The notes beneath the pieces are model-generated. The model saw nothing but the letters and a program-made list of their open reading frames with translations, made no database searches and was not told the origin of the DNA. From Allobosea sp. Root483D1 (GTDB lineage Bacteria; Pseudomonadota; Alphaproteobacteria; Rhizobiales; Beijerinckiaceae), in assembly GCF_001429505.1 (NCBI RefSeq), contig NZ_LMJW01000020.1, forward strand, positions 259,644-323,643: DNA of 64,000 nucleotides. Direction: 5' to 3'. Both the position numbers and the translations under genes were made by a program. How positions within the stretch are numbered: position 1 is the first letter of the stretch; each line of letters opens with the position of its first letter. Shown piece by piece: positions 1 through 9,372 of the stretch.

Positions 1-1
1 G

Positions 2-91
2 GTCATGATCACCACCGAAGACCGAACCGCGCTGTCCTATCTTGTCAAACCCGTGATGGACCATGCCCACCGTGTTTTCCGCGAAAGATGA
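2..91 (+). CDS. HlyD-family secretion adaptor, C-terminal fragment
   Basis: Only the last 29 codons are inside the window, ending at TGA 89-91. The readable tail includes ERTALSYLVKP followed by MDHAHRVFRER. That is the usual C-terminus of the HlyD/PrtE periplasmic adaptor of type I secretion systems, where the last beta-barrel strand is followed by a short helix returning to the inner membrane. Such adaptors link an inner-membrane ABC exporter to a TolC-like outer-membrane channel. The rest of the gene and any partner exporter lie upstream of the window, so completeness cannot be judged. The assignment rests on one short motif. Confidence 0.7.
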   Translation, partial: VMITTEDRTALSYLVKPVMDHAHRVFRER

Positions 92-120
92 CGGTGTCTG
101 TAAAGCTTTGCGCGGTGGGC

Positions 121-431
121 TCAACGGATCGCAGCAACACACTCGGCGAAGGTCTCTGCTGGGGTTCGATAGAGCAAGGTTTTTCTTGGCCGTTCGTTGA
201 GCTGTCGGGCGATGGCACTGAGCTGGGCCTGGCTTTTCAGGGACAGGTCGGTCCCGTGAGGCAGGTACTGTCGCAGCAGCCGATTGGTGTTTTCGTTGGA
301 ACCGCGTCGCCAGGCGACCTGGGATCGCAGGAGTAGACCTCGACGTTCGAGGCGAGAGCCAGGCGCTTGCCATCGGCGAGCTGACCTTCAACGACCGCGA
401 CCACTGCAACTTGGGAGTCTGCCACAGGCAC
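121..431 (-). pseudogene. IS30-family transposase remnant (C-terminal, frameshifted)
   Basis: Reading the minus strand, one frame gives VYSCDPRSP. After a frame change near 309-318 the next frame gives [17 protein letters not shown], then GTDLS and [16 protein letters not shown], ending at TGA (121-123). These blocks form the C-terminal catalytic region of IS30-family DDE transposases (normally YFCDPxSPWQRGxNENTNGLLRQY). The N-terminal half is missing and the reading frame is broken, so the copy is dead. No terminal inverted repeats were recognised. It marks the left edge of the accessory region, next to the HlyD fragment. Confidence 0.8.
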
Positions 432-1092
432 CTTTCAGGCCTCCGGGCCAGTTACCGAGATCGGATTCTCACGCAATTTGGTCGGTCCCTTCCGGCGCCT
501 TGAGGGAGCCTCGCGCCGTGAGCGCCATTCCAGAATCTGCCGAAGACCAGACATGCGTGACGGAGGACTTTTTCAGCGTTCTTTGACCGCGTGTGCGTCG
601 GCATTCATGCAGTGGGTCGGTCATGGCAGCTGGATTCGGGCGCTGGCTGGCGGACGGAGCTGGTTCCAACATAAGCAGCTCGCTTGGGCGAAGTTCAGCT
701 GGAGGTGGCGCCAGCTTGAAGTCCTATTCTCTCCAGGGTCGGTGGCGGCGCGTCTGGATCGGCAACGCGAAGGCGAGCGCCGACTAGGCTGGCGGAGGGG
801 ATCCGAGAACAGCTCTCGTGAGCGAGGAGATGAGCGAGCCGGTCATTGGCAGGATTGTGCGAACCGGCCGTAGATCAGATCGATCAGCCTGCCGACGCCA
901 GCCGCGGGGAAACACACGGTCATTGCGAGATGCCGCGTCCTCCCGATGGCGAAAAGCAGACCCTCGGCAATATCTACGACCTTGGCAGTAGACCGGCCTG
1001 TGCTAGCCTAGATTTAGAGCGGAATGAAAATCCGCCATCGGCTCCGCCGTTGAAACCTTCGGCGCGGCCGTCCACGCAGGGAGGTGAATGCA
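432..1092. other. Gene-free stretch upstream of the ABC/hydroxylase operon
   Basis: This 660-base stretch between the IS30 remnant and the operon start has short overlapping open frames on both strands, but none gives a recognisable protein or a convincing ribosome site. Together with the neighbouring transposase debris it looks like decayed mobile-element sequence. The only regulatory candidate I see is the promoter-like pair at 982-1009. Confidence 0.5.
982..1009 (+). promoter_or_regulatory. Possible sigma-70-type promoter of the 1.1-22.7 kb operon
   Basis: TTGGCA (982-987) and TAGCCT (1004-1009) are separated by 16 bases and lie about 85 bases before the first ATG. The fit to -35/-10 consensus is moderate and such matches arise by chance, so this is only a candidate. 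Confidence 0.25.
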
Positions 1093-2343
1093 ATGCGGAA
1101 GGCATTAATGGCCGCCGTCGCGGCGTGCGCTTTGATTGCGGCCGGAGGCACCGGCCAAGCTCAGGAAAAACTCAAGATCGGCGTATTGGCGACGCTCTCG
1201 GGCGCGCTGACCTCGGGTGGTGAGGACGGCGTACGCGGTGCTCAGGTCGCCCTGAAGCAGCGCGGCGGCAAGATCGCCGGCCGCGAGGTCGAGTTCATTA
1301 TCGCAGCGACCGATGCCAGCCCGGACTCGGCGCTGCGGGCCGCGCGCAAGCTGGTCGAGCAGGACAAGGTCCAGCTCATCCTCGGGCCGCTCTCCGGTTC
1401 CGAGGGCATCGCGATGCGCGATTACTCGAAGACCGTGCCCAACGTCACCGTGGTCGATGCATCCTCGGGCGCGCTCGAGACGACCTATGTCAACCCATCG
1501 CCGAATTACTTCCGTTTCAACAGCAACGGCGCGATGTGGATGGCCGGCCTCGGCGAGTATGTCTTCAAGGACAAGGGCTACAAGAAGCTCGCTGTCATCG
1601 GCGAGGACTACTCCTTCCCCTATACGCAGGTCTTCGGCTTCGCGCTCGGCTACTGCAAGGCCGGCGGCCAGATCGTCCAGCGTCAATGGGTGCCGCTCGG
1701 CACCAAGGATTTCGGCTCGGTCATCGCCAATATCCCTGATGACGTCGACGCGGTCTTCCTGGCGCTCGGTGGCGGCGATTCCGTGAACTTCCTCAACCAG
1801 TACGGCCAGACCGGCGGCAAGGCCAAGTTCGTCGGCGGCTCGATCATGGTGGACCAGACCGTGCTGTCGTCGCGCGGCAACGCCAAGCGCCTGCTCGTCG
1901 GCACGCCCTCCTCGGGCGGCGTCGCCGATGCCTGGGACGATCCGAAATGGAAGGCCTGGGTCAAGGCCTATCAGGATGCGTTCCCGGCGGATAAGCGCTT
2001 CGCCAGCCCGTCGCTCTTCGCGACCAATTACCACAACGCTTTCAATGGATTGGCGACAGGTTTGGAAAAGGTCAACGCCGACCTCTCCGACGGCGGCGCC
2101 AAGCTCCGGGCTGAGCTCGCCAAGGTCGAACTCGATGCTCCGAACGGGCCGATCAAGCTCGACGACAACCGGCAGGCGATCGCGACGACCTTCATCACCG
2201 AGGTCGTCGAGGCGCCGAACGGCGACCTCACCAACAAGTTCGTCAAGACGGTGCCGAACGTCTCGCAGACGCTCGGCCTCTCCGCCGAGGCGTTCAAGGC
2301 CGTCGGGCTTCCGTCCCGGACCAATCCGGAATGCAAGCCCTAG
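1093..2343 (+). CDS. Branched-chain amino acid-type ABC transporter, substrate-binding protein
   Basis: This 416-residue periplasmic binding protein is of the Leu/Ile/Val type (Peripla_BP_6 fold). Residues 1-23 form a Sec signal peptide ending in GTGQA, followed by the typical first strand KIGVLATLSGAL. Two Rossmann-like lobes follow, with ILGPLSGSEG in the first. The ATG at 1093 is preferred over GTG 1084 because GGGAGG (1079-1084) is well spaced from it. It is the first gene of a train with two permeases and two ATPases, so it should deliver the ligand to that importer. Members of this family often bind aromatics, amides or other carboxylates rather than amino acids; the downstream catabolic genes favour a non-amino-acid ligand, which is inference. 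Confidence 0.9.
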   Translation: MRKALMAAVAACALIAAGGTGQAQEKLKIGVLATLSGALTSGGEDGVRGAQVALKQRGGKIAGREVEFIIAATDASPDSALRAARKLVEQDKVQLILGPLSGSEGIAMRDYSKTVPNVTVVDASSGALETTYVNPSPNYFRFNSNGAMWMAGLGEYVFKDKGYKKLAVIGEDYSFPYTQVFGFALGYCKAGGQIVQRQWVPLGTKDFGSVIANIPDDVDAVFLALGGGDSVNFLNQYGQTGGKAKFVGGSIMVDQTVLSSRGNAKRLLVGTPSSGGVADAWDDPKWKAWVKAYQDAFPADKRFASPSLFATNYHNAFNGLATGLEKVNADLSDGGAKLRAELAKVELDAPNGPIKLDDNRQAIATTFITEVVEAPNGDLTNKFVKTVPNVSQTLGLSAEAFKAVGLPSRTNPECKP

Positions 2344-2510
2344 TCGCTTCCACCGACTGACTCCCCGGAAAGGCCGCGACCCGATCGCGTCCTTTCCGGC
2401 CTGCCGTCCCGCTCTGGTCAACGACGTCGCGCGATCCATGTGCGCCGTCGGGCGAAGGCTCACCTGATGAGGCAGCCTTGAGCCCACCGGGCATTGCTAC
2501 GCGAGGAGCC

Positions 2511-3365
2511 ATGAGTCGCGCAGTCGCGGTCTGCCACGGTCCATTCGGACGGGTGTCGATCTACGATCTCGACCGCCCACTGGTGGTGCATGCCCACCGG
2601 GAAGCTCATCTGATCTTCTTCCTCGACGGCTCGCGCGGGCTCGTGACCGTCAACGATTGTACCGTTCGGGTCGATCCGTTCATGGGCGTTGCGATCAATC
2701 CCTGGGAACCACATAATTTCCAACCGGAGCAGCCGGGGGCCTTCGGGCTCTTCCTTGTCGTCTATCTCAAGCCGGAATGGCTGGCGGCGCAGGCCATGCC
2801 GTCGGCCGGCTCGCTGGTCTTCCCCTCCTGCGAACTGGTCGTGACCCGCGAACTCGCCGCCTGGCGCGATCAGGCCGTCGAAATGCTGCTGTCGCAGCAT
2901 CGCGAGCTCAACCTTGCCCCGGTGCTGATGGCACTGGCGCAGGCGTCCAGCGAACCGATCGGGCCCGAGCTCGCCTCGTCACTGCTGCATCTTTCCGCTG
3001 AGGGCGCGATCGACCGGCGCGTGCTGCGCGCCTGCCGGCTGCTGGAGCAGCGTCCTTCCTGCGAAGGTGCGCTCGCCCGGGTTGCGCGCGAGGCCGGCCT
3101 GTCGCGCGCCCATTTCTTCAAGCTCTTCCGGGAACAGGTCGGGGTCACGCCGGCTGTCTTCTCCAATACGGTCCGGCTCGACGCGGCGCTTGACCGGATC
3201 GTTCTCTCGAGCGATCCGGTGACCAGCATCAGCCACCGCCTCGGCTTCTCCGGCCAGAGCGTGTTCACGCGCTTCTTTACCGCCCATATGGGCATGGCGC
3301 CCCGCGACTATCGCCGGGTGCTGCGCACCGTCGGCCTGCCGCAATCGCAGGCGAACCATGTCTGA
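2511..3365 (+). CDS. AraC-family transcriptional regulator
   Basis: A cupin-like sensor half carries a metal/ligand-site-like VHAHREAHLIFFLDG, and the C-terminal 100 residues form a double helix-turn-helix of AraC type (LARVAREAGLSRAHFFKLFRE, then SHRLGFSGQSVFTRFF). The product is 284 residues from ATG 2511 with GAGGAG two bases upstream. A TTG at 2478 behind GATGAGG is a possible longer start. It sits between the binding-protein gene and the permeases and overlaps the permease gene by 8 bases, so it probably senses the imported compound or its product and controls this operon. Confidence 0.88.
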   Translation: MSRAVAVCHGPFGRVSIYDLDRPLVVHAHREAHLIFFLDGSRGLVTVNDCTVRVDPFMGVAINPWEPHNFQPEQPGAFGLFLVVYLKPEWLAAQAMPSAGSLVFPSCELVVTRELAAWRDQAVEMLLSQHRELNLAPVLMALAQASSEPIGPELASSLLHLSAEGAIDRRVLRACRLLEQRPSCEGALARVAREAGLSRAHFFKLFREQVGVTPAVFSNTVRLDAALDRIVLSSDPVTSISHRLGFSGQSVFTRFFTAHMGMAPRDYRRVLRTVGLPQSQANHV

Positions 3366-4371
3366 TTTCATCGGTCGCCGCCCGATCTGGTCGCTGGTGA
3401 TCCTGATCGCGGTCGCTCTCCTCGCCTTTCTGATCTTCGCGGTCTGGACGCCGTGGATGGAGCTGACCTTCGGCCGGAAGCGCGTCTTCCTGAGCGCGCT
3501 CTTCAACGGCATCACGCTCGGCGGGCTGTATTTCCTCGTCGCCAGCGGCTTCACCCTGATCTTCGGCCTGATGCGCAACGTCAACCTGGCGCATGGCTCG
3601 CTCTATCTGTTCGGCGGCTATGTCGGCTACAGCATCGGCAACCTGACGGGCTCCTGGTTCGCCGCGCTGATCGGCGCCTTCGTGATCGTCGCCCTGGCCG
3701 GGATGCTGATGCAGGTGCTGCTCTTCCGCTGGATGGAGGGACAGGATCTGCGCCAGACGCTGGTCACGATCGGGCTCTCGATCATCGTCGCCGACCTGCT
3801 GCTCTGGGGTTATGGCGGCGACACCTTCCAGGTGACGACGCCGGACTGGCTGTCCGGGCCGATCCAGCTGCCTTTCGTCGTCGCGCTGCGCAGCAATGGC
3901 GAGGCGGTGATGATGATGTACCCGCTGGTCCGCATCGCCATCCTGGTCGGCGCTATCATCCTCGGCATCGCGATGTGGCTCGTGCTCAACCGCACGCGCA
4001 TCGGCATGCTGGTGCGCGCCGGCGTCGACGACCGCGACATGCTCTCGGCCACCGGCGTGCGCGTGCAGCTCGTCTTCATCATGGTCTTCGCCTTCGGGGC
4101 CGGGCTCGCCGGCCTTGCCGGCGTCGTCGGCGGCACCTTCCAGTCGCTGCAGCCCGGCGAGGACACCAAGATCCTTTTGTCCTCGCTCGTCGTCGTCATC
4201 GTCGGCGGCATGGGCTCGATCCAGGGCGCGGCGATGGGCGCGCTCATCGTCGGCCTCGCCGAGCAGTTCGGCTCGGTCTACATGCCGACCTATGCGGTGA
4301 TGCTGACCTTCGTCATCATGGTCGTGGTGCTGGCGATCCGGCCGCAGGGCCTGGCGGCGGTGAGGCGCTGA
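3358..4371 (+). CDS. Branched-chain-type ABC transporter permease (LivH-like)
   Basis: This 337-residue polytopic inner-membrane protein belongs to the LivH/BPD_transp_2 family. After one N-terminal hydrophobic segment comes the family block NGITLGGLYFLVASGFTLIFG, then NVNLAHGSLYLFGGYVG, and later the cytoplasmic coupling region near residues 215-230 (VRAGVDDRDMLSATGV). It is slightly longer at the N-terminus than the usual 290 residues. It overlaps the AraC gene by 8 bases and lies one base before the second permease gene. It would form the membrane channel with the LivM-like protein. Confidence 0.92.
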   Translation: MSDFIGRRPIWSLVILIAVALLAFLIFAVWTPWMELTFGRKRVFLSALFNGITLGGLYFLVASGFTLIFGLMRNVNLAHGSLYLFGGYVGYSIGNLTGSWFAALIGAFVIVALAGMLMQVLLFRWMEGQDLRQTLVTIGLSIIVADLLLWGYGGDTFQVTTPDWLSGPIQLPFVVALRSNGEAVMMMYPLVRIAILVGAIILGIAMWLVLNRTRIGMLVRAGVDDRDMLSATGVRVQLVFIMVFAFGAGLAGLAGVVGGTFQSLQPGEDTKILLSSLVVVIVGGMGSIQGAAMGALIVGLAEQFGSVYMPTYAVMLTFVIMVVVLAIRPQGLAAVRR

Positions 4372-4372
4372 G

Positions 4373-5461
4373 ATGGCGCTCGCAGAACCCCGCCTCGTCA
4401 GCGCGACGCCGCGCCCGCGCGAGGGGCTCAGTGAGGTGCTGGCGCGCCAGGGCGCCTCGTTCTGGATCGTCTCCGCGCTGCTGCTGGTGATGCCGCTGCT
4501 CGCGAGCCCCTTCTGGCTCGTCCAGATCCTCGCCTACGCGATGATCCTCGGCATGATTGCGCTCAGCCTGATGTTCCTCGCCGGCTATGGCGGCATCGTC
4601 AGCCTGGTGCAGATGACGGTCGCGGCCTTCGCCGCCTATCTCGTCGCCATCTTCGGCGACAGCGCCATCACCCAGATCAGCCTGAAATGGCCGTGGTGGA
4701 CGGCGGTGCCGGTCGCGATCCTGCTGGCTACGCTGTTCGGGACGCTGAGCGGCATGCTTTCGGTCCGGACCGAGGGCATCTACACGATCATGATCACGCT
4801 CGCGATCGGGTCGGCCTTCTATTACCTGACCCTGCAGAACTACACGATCTTCAACGGATTCAGCGGTTTCAACGGAGTTCTTCCGCCGGTCTTCCTCGGG
4901 GTCGACTGGGGCAGCACGGTGCCGTTCTACTATCTCGTGCTCGGCTGCGCCGCCCTGGCCTATGCGGTGGTCGTCTATGTCTCGCGCGCGCCCTTCGGCC
5001 TCGCTTTGCAGGGCACGCGCGACAACCCCAGGCGCATGGCGGCACTCGGCTTCGACGTCGTCGCCCATCGCATCGCCGCCTACGCTTTCGCGGCGGTGAT
5101 CGCCGCCTTCGCCGGGGTGTTGCTGGTCTGGTACCAGCGCCAGGTCTCGCCCGGGACGGGCGGGGTCGGGCCGGTGGTCGACATGCTGATCATCGCCGTG
5201 GTCGGCGGATTGAGCCGCCCGATCGGTCCCTTCATCGGCGCGCTGGTCTATGTGCTGCTGCGGACTTTCGCGCTCGATCTCCTCGACTGGGTCGGGTTCG
5301 AGGGCAAGCGCTATCAACTGCTGATCGGCCTCGGCTTCCTCGTCATCGTGCTGTTCTCGCCGGATGGGCTGGTCGGCATCTGGCAGCGCTTGCGCGACCG
5401 CTATCGTCGCAGCCGCGAGGCGCAGGCGGCGCAGATGCGGGCCGGTGGAGGCACGCCATGA
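4373..5461 (+). CDS. Branched-chain-type ABC transporter permease (LivM-like)
   Basis: A 362-residue membrane protein with the LivM pattern: GMIALSLMFLAGYGGIVSLVQ near residues 60-82, the TEGIYTIMITLA block, the coupling segment GTRDNPRRMAALGFDV, and the C-terminal GGLSRPIGPFIGALVYVLL. It pairs with the upstream LivH-like permease. Its end overlaps the first ATPase gene by 4 bases (ATGA), indicating translational coupling. The substrate cannot be deduced from the permease alone. Confidence 0.92.
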   Translation: MALAEPRLVSATPRPREGLSEVLARQGASFWIVSALLLVMPLLASPFWLVQILAYAMILGMIALSLMFLAGYGGIVSLVQMTVAAFAAYLVAIFGDSAITQISLKWPWWTAVPVAILLATLFGTLSGMLSVRTEGIYTIMITLAIGSAFYYLTLQNYTIFNGFSGFNGVLPPVFLGVDWGSTVPFYYLVLGCAALAYAVVVYVSRAPFGLALQGTRDNPRRMAALGFDVVAHRIAAYAFAAVIAAFAGVLLVWYQRQVSPGTGGVGPVVDMLIIAVVGGLSRPIGPFIGALVYVLLRTFALDLLDWVGFEGKRYQLLIGLGFLVIVLFSPDGLVGIWQRLRDRYRRSREAQAAQMRAGGGTP

Positions 5462-6246
5462 GCGCCGTGCCGAGCCTGGAACGCCTGAGCACCGCCGGTT
5501 CGGCCAATGCGCTGGAGCTGCGCGGCGTCTCGCGCCTGTTTGGGGCACTGGCGGCGCTGTCCGACATCACCCTGTCGGTCCGTCCCGGCGAGCGACGCGC
5601 CGTACTGGGCTCGAACGGAGCGGGCAAGACCACGCTGTTCAACTGCGTCACCGGCGATTTTTCGCCGAGCTCCGGCGTCATCCGCTTCTTCGGCGAGGAT
5701 GTGACGGCCTTCCCGCCGCATGAGCGCATCCGCCGCGGCCTCAGGCGCACCTATCAGATCTCGTCGCTCTTCGCCGGGCTGACGGTGATCGACAATGTCT
5801 ACCTCGCCTGTCGCGGGGTCTCGCGGAACCGCTTCTCGCTGCGCCGGCCGGGCCGCGACGATACGCTGCAGCATGCGGCCGAGAGCCTGGTCGACGCCGT
5901 TCACCTGACGGCCGTCAAGGACAGGCTCGTCGGCGAGCTCGCCTATGGCCAGCAGCGCCAGCTCGAGATCGCGCTCGCCCTCTCGGGCGCACCGCGCTTC
6001 ATCCTGTTCGATGAACCGGCGGCGGGCCTGTCGCCAGCCGAGCGGCAGGACCTCGTCCGGATCCTGACCTCGCTGCCGGCCCATATCGGCTACATCATCA
6101 TCGAGCACGACATGGACGTGGCGCTGCGCGTCGTCGAGAGCGTGACGATGATGCACAACGGCCGCATCTTCAAAGAGGGACGGCCGGACGAGATCGAGTC
6201 CGATCCCGAGGTACAGGAACTCTATCTCGGGGGCGGTCATGGCTGA
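5458..6246 (+). CDS. Branched-chain-type ABC transporter ATP-binding protein (LivG-like)
   Basis: A 262-residue nucleotide-binding subunit. Walker A is GSNGAGKTT at residues 51-59, the signature is the LivG-type variant [10 protein letters not shown] instead of LSGGQ, Walker B is [10 protein letters not shown], and a switch histidine follows in IIEHDMDV. The start overlaps the permease stop (ATGA) and the end overlaps the next ATPase gene by 8 bases. It should form the ATPase dimer with the LivF-like half of the next protein. Confidence 0.93.
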   Translation: MSAVPSLERLSTAGSANALELRGVSRLFGALAALSDITLSVRPGERRAVLGSNGAGKTTLFNCVTGDFSPSSGVIRFFGEDVTAFPPHERIRRGLRRTYQISSLFAGLTVIDNVYLACRGVSRNRFSLRRPGRDDTLQHAAESLVDAVHLTAVKDRLVGELAYGQQRQLEIALALSGAPRFILFDEPAAGLSPAERQDLVRILTSLPAHIGYIIIEHDMDVALRVVESVTMMHNGRIFKEGRPDEIESDPEVQELYLGGGHG

Positions 6247-8473
6247 GCGCCTGAAAGCCCCGCCTGCCGCCGGCGTTCCGATCCTGCAGATCGCGGGGCT
6301 CAACGTCTTCTATGGCCGCTCGCACGCCGTCCAGGGCGTCGATCTCACGCTGCAGCACGGCGTGCTCTCGGTCATCGGTCGCAACGGCATGGGCAAGACG
6401 ACCATGTGCAAGGCGATCATGGGGCTGGTGCCGATCAGCTCCGGCTCGATCCGCTTCTTCGGCGAGGAGATCGCCGGCCGTTCCCCGGCGGAGGTGGCGC
6501 GGCTCGGCATCGGCTATGTGCCGCAGGGCCGGAGACTCTGGCGCTCGCTGACGGTCGACGAGCATTTGCGGCTGATGCAGCGCGGCAAGCGCGGCGCCTG
6601 GACGCCGGAGCGCATCTACGAAGTCTTTCCGCGCCTGGCCGAGCGCCGCAATAATGGCGGCGGCCAGCTCTCCGGTGGCGAGCAGCAGATGCTGGCGATC
6701 AGCCGGGCGCTGCTGCTCAACCCGCGCCTCCTCATCATGGACGAGCCGACCGAGGGGCTCGCGCCGGTCATCGTCGCTCATGTCGAGGAGATGCTGGTCC
6801 GGCTGGCCGATCAGGGCGACGTCGCGATCCTGGTGATCGAACAGAACATCGGCGTCGCCACCCAGATGTCCGATCCGGTGGCGATCATGGTCAACGGCCG
6901 GATCAACCGCATCATCGCCTCGGCGACGCTGGCTGGCGACCGCGAATTGCAACAGCGCCTGCTCGGCGTCGGCCGCCATGGCCATGACGAGACCGATGCG
7001 GTGCCGGAGGCAGCACGTCCCGGCCCGGCCGGACAGGCCGCCTCCGCCACCTCAAGCGGGCCGATCCGCGTCTATGTCTCGAACCCGGTCATCCCGAACC
7101 GCTGGTCGCAAGCCGTGCCGGCCGCACGGATCGAGGCCCAGGCCCGCACCATTTCGCGCCCGATGCTGGCGACGCGCGATGGCCAGGCGGTCCGGCCGCT
7201 CGCGGCCGCGGCAATCAGCGAGCCTTATGTCGTCGTCGCCGGTACGCTCGACACCAAGGGCGAGGAGCTGCGCTTCATCCGCGACCTGATCCGGGCCGAG
7301 GGCTTGCGTACCCGCCTCGTCGACCTCTCGACCTCAGGCCGCAGCGCCGGCGGCGACGTCACCCCGCAGGAGGTCGCCCTCGCTCACCCGAAAGGTTCGG
7401 CCGGCATCGCCTCGGGCGATCGCGGCACCGCGGTCGCGGCGATGACCGAAGCGTTCAAGGCCTGGCTGCCGCGCCAGCAGGGCCTCCTCGGCATCATCTC
7501 GGCCGGCGGCTCGGGCGCGACCGCGATGGTGACGCCGGCGATGCAGGAACTGCCGGTCGGCCTGCCCAAGCTGATGATCTCGACCATGGCGTCCGGCGAT
7601 GTCCGCGCCTATGTCGGAGCCGCCGACATCACGATGATGCACGCCGTCACCGATGTGCAAGGCGTCAACCGCGTCTCGCGGCTCGTGCTCGGCAATGGCG
7701 CGCATGCCATCGCCGCCATGGCCAAGGCCCGCCTCGCCGAGCTGAAGCCCGAGGCGCCGCGCCGCCGCGAGGCCGAGAAGCCGCTGGTCGGGCTCACCAT
7801 GTTCGGTGTGACCACCCCTTGCGTGCAGCAGGTCTCCAGGCTTCTCGCCGATGAATGGGAGCCGCTGGTCTTCCATGCCACCGGCACCGGCGGGCGTGCC
7901 ATGGAGAAGCTGGTCGATTCCGGCCTCGTCGGCGCGGTAATCGACGTCACGACCACCGAGATCTGCGACCTGCTGATGGGCGGCTTGCTGCCGGCGACGG
8001 AGGACCGTTTCGGCGCGGTCATCCGCACTCGCATTCCCTATGTCGGCTCTGTCGGCGCGCTCGACATGGTCAACTTCTTCGCGCCCGAGACGGTCCCGGA
8101 ACGCTATCGCGGCCGGCTGCTATATCCGCACAACCCGCAGATCACGCTGATGCGGACCACGGCGGAAGATAATGCGCGCATGGGCCGCTGGATCGGCGAG
8201 CGGCTGAACCAGATGGAAGGGCCGGTCCGCTTCCTGCTCCCCGAGCTGGGCGTCTCCGCTTTGGATGCGCCCGGCCAGGCCTTCCACGACCCGGCAGCCG
8301 ATGCGGCGCTGTTCCAGGCGCTGGAGCAGACGGTGCGCACCGGCCCCGGCCGGCAGCTGATCCGCCTGCCGCTCCACATCAACGACCCCGCTTTCGCCGC
8401 CGCTTTGGTGCAGCAGTTCCGCGCGCTGCACGCCGGCAGGCGCCGCGAGCGGGCCGGCGGAGGCAGGACATGA
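6239..8473 (+). CDS. LivF-like ABC ATPase fused to Tm-1-like (UPF0261) domain
   Basis: This 744-residue protein has two parts. Residues 1 to about 245 are a complete LivF-type ATPase: Walker [10 protein letters not shown] (47-55), signature LSGGEQQ (about 143) and Walker [13 protein letters not shown] linker of about 80 residues follows. From about 327 ([20 protein letters not shown]) to about 735 is a Tm-1-like ATP-binding domain (UPF0261), with [11 protein letters not shown] and the block [12 protein letters not shown]. Plant Tm-1, which inhibits tobamovirus replication, carries this domain; bacterial versions have no settled function. The stop overlaps the next gene (ATGA), which encodes the TIM-barrel that in plant Tm-1 is the C-terminal half. 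The open frame continues through both parts, so the fusion appears genuine. Confidence 0.88.
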   Translation: MAERLKAPPAAGVPILQIAGLNVFYGRSHAVQGVDLTLQHGVLSVIGRNGMGKTTMCKAIMGLVPISSGSIRFFGEEIAGRSPAEVARLGIGYVPQGRRLWRSLTVDEHLRLMQRGKRGAWTPERIYEVFPRLAERRNNGGGQLSGGEQQMLAISRALLLNPRLLIMDEPTEGLAPVIVAHVEEMLVRLADQGDVAILVIEQNIGVATQMSDPVAIMVNGRINRIIASATLAGDRELQQRLLGVGRHGHDETDAVPEAARPGPAGQAASATSSGPIRVYVSNPVIPNRWSQAVPAARIEAQARTISRPMLATRDGQAVRPLAAAAISEPYVVVAGTLDTKGEELRFIRDLIRAEGLRTRLVDLSTSGRSAGGDVTPQEVALAHPKGSAGIASGDRGTAVAAMTEAFKAWLPRQQGLLGIISAGGSGATAMVTPAMQELPVGLPKLMISTMASGDVRAYVGAADITMMHAVTDVQGVNRVSRLVLGNGAHAIAAMAKARLAELKPEAPRRREAEKPLVGLTMFGVTTPCVQQVSRLLADEWEPLVFHATGTGGRAMEKLVDSGLVGAVIDVTTTEICDLLMGGLLPATEDRFGAVIRTRIPYVGSVGALDMVNFFAPETVPERYRGRLLYPHNPQITLMRTTAEDNARMGRWIGERLNQMEGPVRFLLPELGVSALDAPGQAFHDPAADAALFQALEQTVRTGPGRQLIRLPLHINDPAFAAALVQQFRALHAGRRRERAGGGRT

Positions 8474-9345
8474 CGAGCTTCGACAAGAAAACCCTGCTGA
8501 AGCGTTTCCGGGCGATGATCGCCAGGGGCGAGCCGATCGTCGGTGGCGGCGCCGGCACGGGCCTGTCGGCCAAATGCGAGGAAGCCGGCGGCATCGACCT
8601 GATCGTGATCTACAACTCCGGCCGCTACCGCATGGCCGGCCGCGGCTCGCTCTCCGGGCTGATGCCCTATGGCGACGCCAACGCCATCGTCATGGAGATG
8701 GCGGCCGAGGTGCTGCCGGTGGTCAGGAACACGCCGGTGATCGCCGGCGTCTGCGGCACCGATCCGTTTCGGCGCATGGACGTCTTCCTCGACGATATCA
8801 GGCGCCTCGGCTTTTCCGGCGTGCAGAACTTCCCGACCGTCGGGCTGATCGACGGCACCTTCCGCGCCAACCTCGAAGAGACCGGCATGGGCTTTGGCCT
8901 CGAGGTCGAGATGATCGCCCTTGCCAACGCCAAGGGTCTGCTGACCACGCCTTACGTCTTCTGCGAGGACGATGCCCGGGCGATGGCCAAGGCCGGGGCC
9001 GACATCATCGTCTGCCATCTCGGCCTCACCACCGGCGGCTCGATCGGCGCCGGGACAGCGCTCAAGCTCAAGGATTGCCCGGCGCTGGTCGAGCGCTGGG
9101 CCAAGGCTGCGCTCGCCGTGAAGAAGGATGCGATCATTCTCGTCCATGGCGGGCCTGTCGCCGAGCCGGCCGACGCCGACTTCATCATGAAGAACACGGT
9201 CAACTGCCACGGCTTCTACGGGGCATCCTCGATGGAGCGCCTGCCGGTCGAGGTTGCGATCCGCGATCAGACCCGCGCCTTCAAGCAGATCGGCCGCGAC
9301 CTCAAAACCAGCAAGCCGGCACGCAAGCCCGGCAAGACGAAATGA
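8470..9345 (+). CDS. Phosphoenolpyruvate hydrolase-family TIM-barrel protein
   Basis: This 291-residue protein has the features of the PEP_hydrolase/TIM-barrel family: [20 protein letters not shown] near the N-terminus, [14 protein letters not shown], then the strand [13 protein letters not shown] and [13 protein letters not shown]. In plants the same barrel is the C-terminal domain of Tm-1. In bacteria it is commonly encoded next to a UPF0261 gene, as here, where the two overlap by 4 bases. The reaction is unproven despite the family name. Its place inside a catabolic operon suggests a lyase or hydrolase acting on a carboxylate, which is inference. Confidence 0.85.
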   Translation: MTSFDKKTLLKRFRAMIARGEPIVGGGAGTGLSAKCEEAGGIDLIVIYNSGRYRMAGRGSLSGLMPYGDANAIVMEMAAEVLPVVRNTPVIAGVCGTDPFRRMDVFLDDIRRLGFSGVQNFPTVGLIDGTFRANLEETGMGFGLEVEMIALANAKGLLTTPYVFCEDDARAMAKAGADIIVCHLGLTTGGSIGAGTALKLKDCPALVERWAKAALAVKKDAIILVHGGPVAEPADADFIMKNTVNCHGFYGASSMERLPVEVAIRDQTRAFKQIGRDLKTSKPARKPGKTK

Positions 9346-9372
9346 CCCGGACTCGGGCGGGAGGATGATGAC

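Noticed and set aside
432-1083. Several frames of 65-130 codons between the IS30 remnant and the operon
   Set aside because: They overlap on both strands, have no homology I recognise and no good start sites; likely decayed DNA.
1105-2487. Long antisense open frame over the binding-protein gene
   Set aside because: High GC coding DNA creates long antisense frames; no domain is recognisable and the plus-strand protein is complete.
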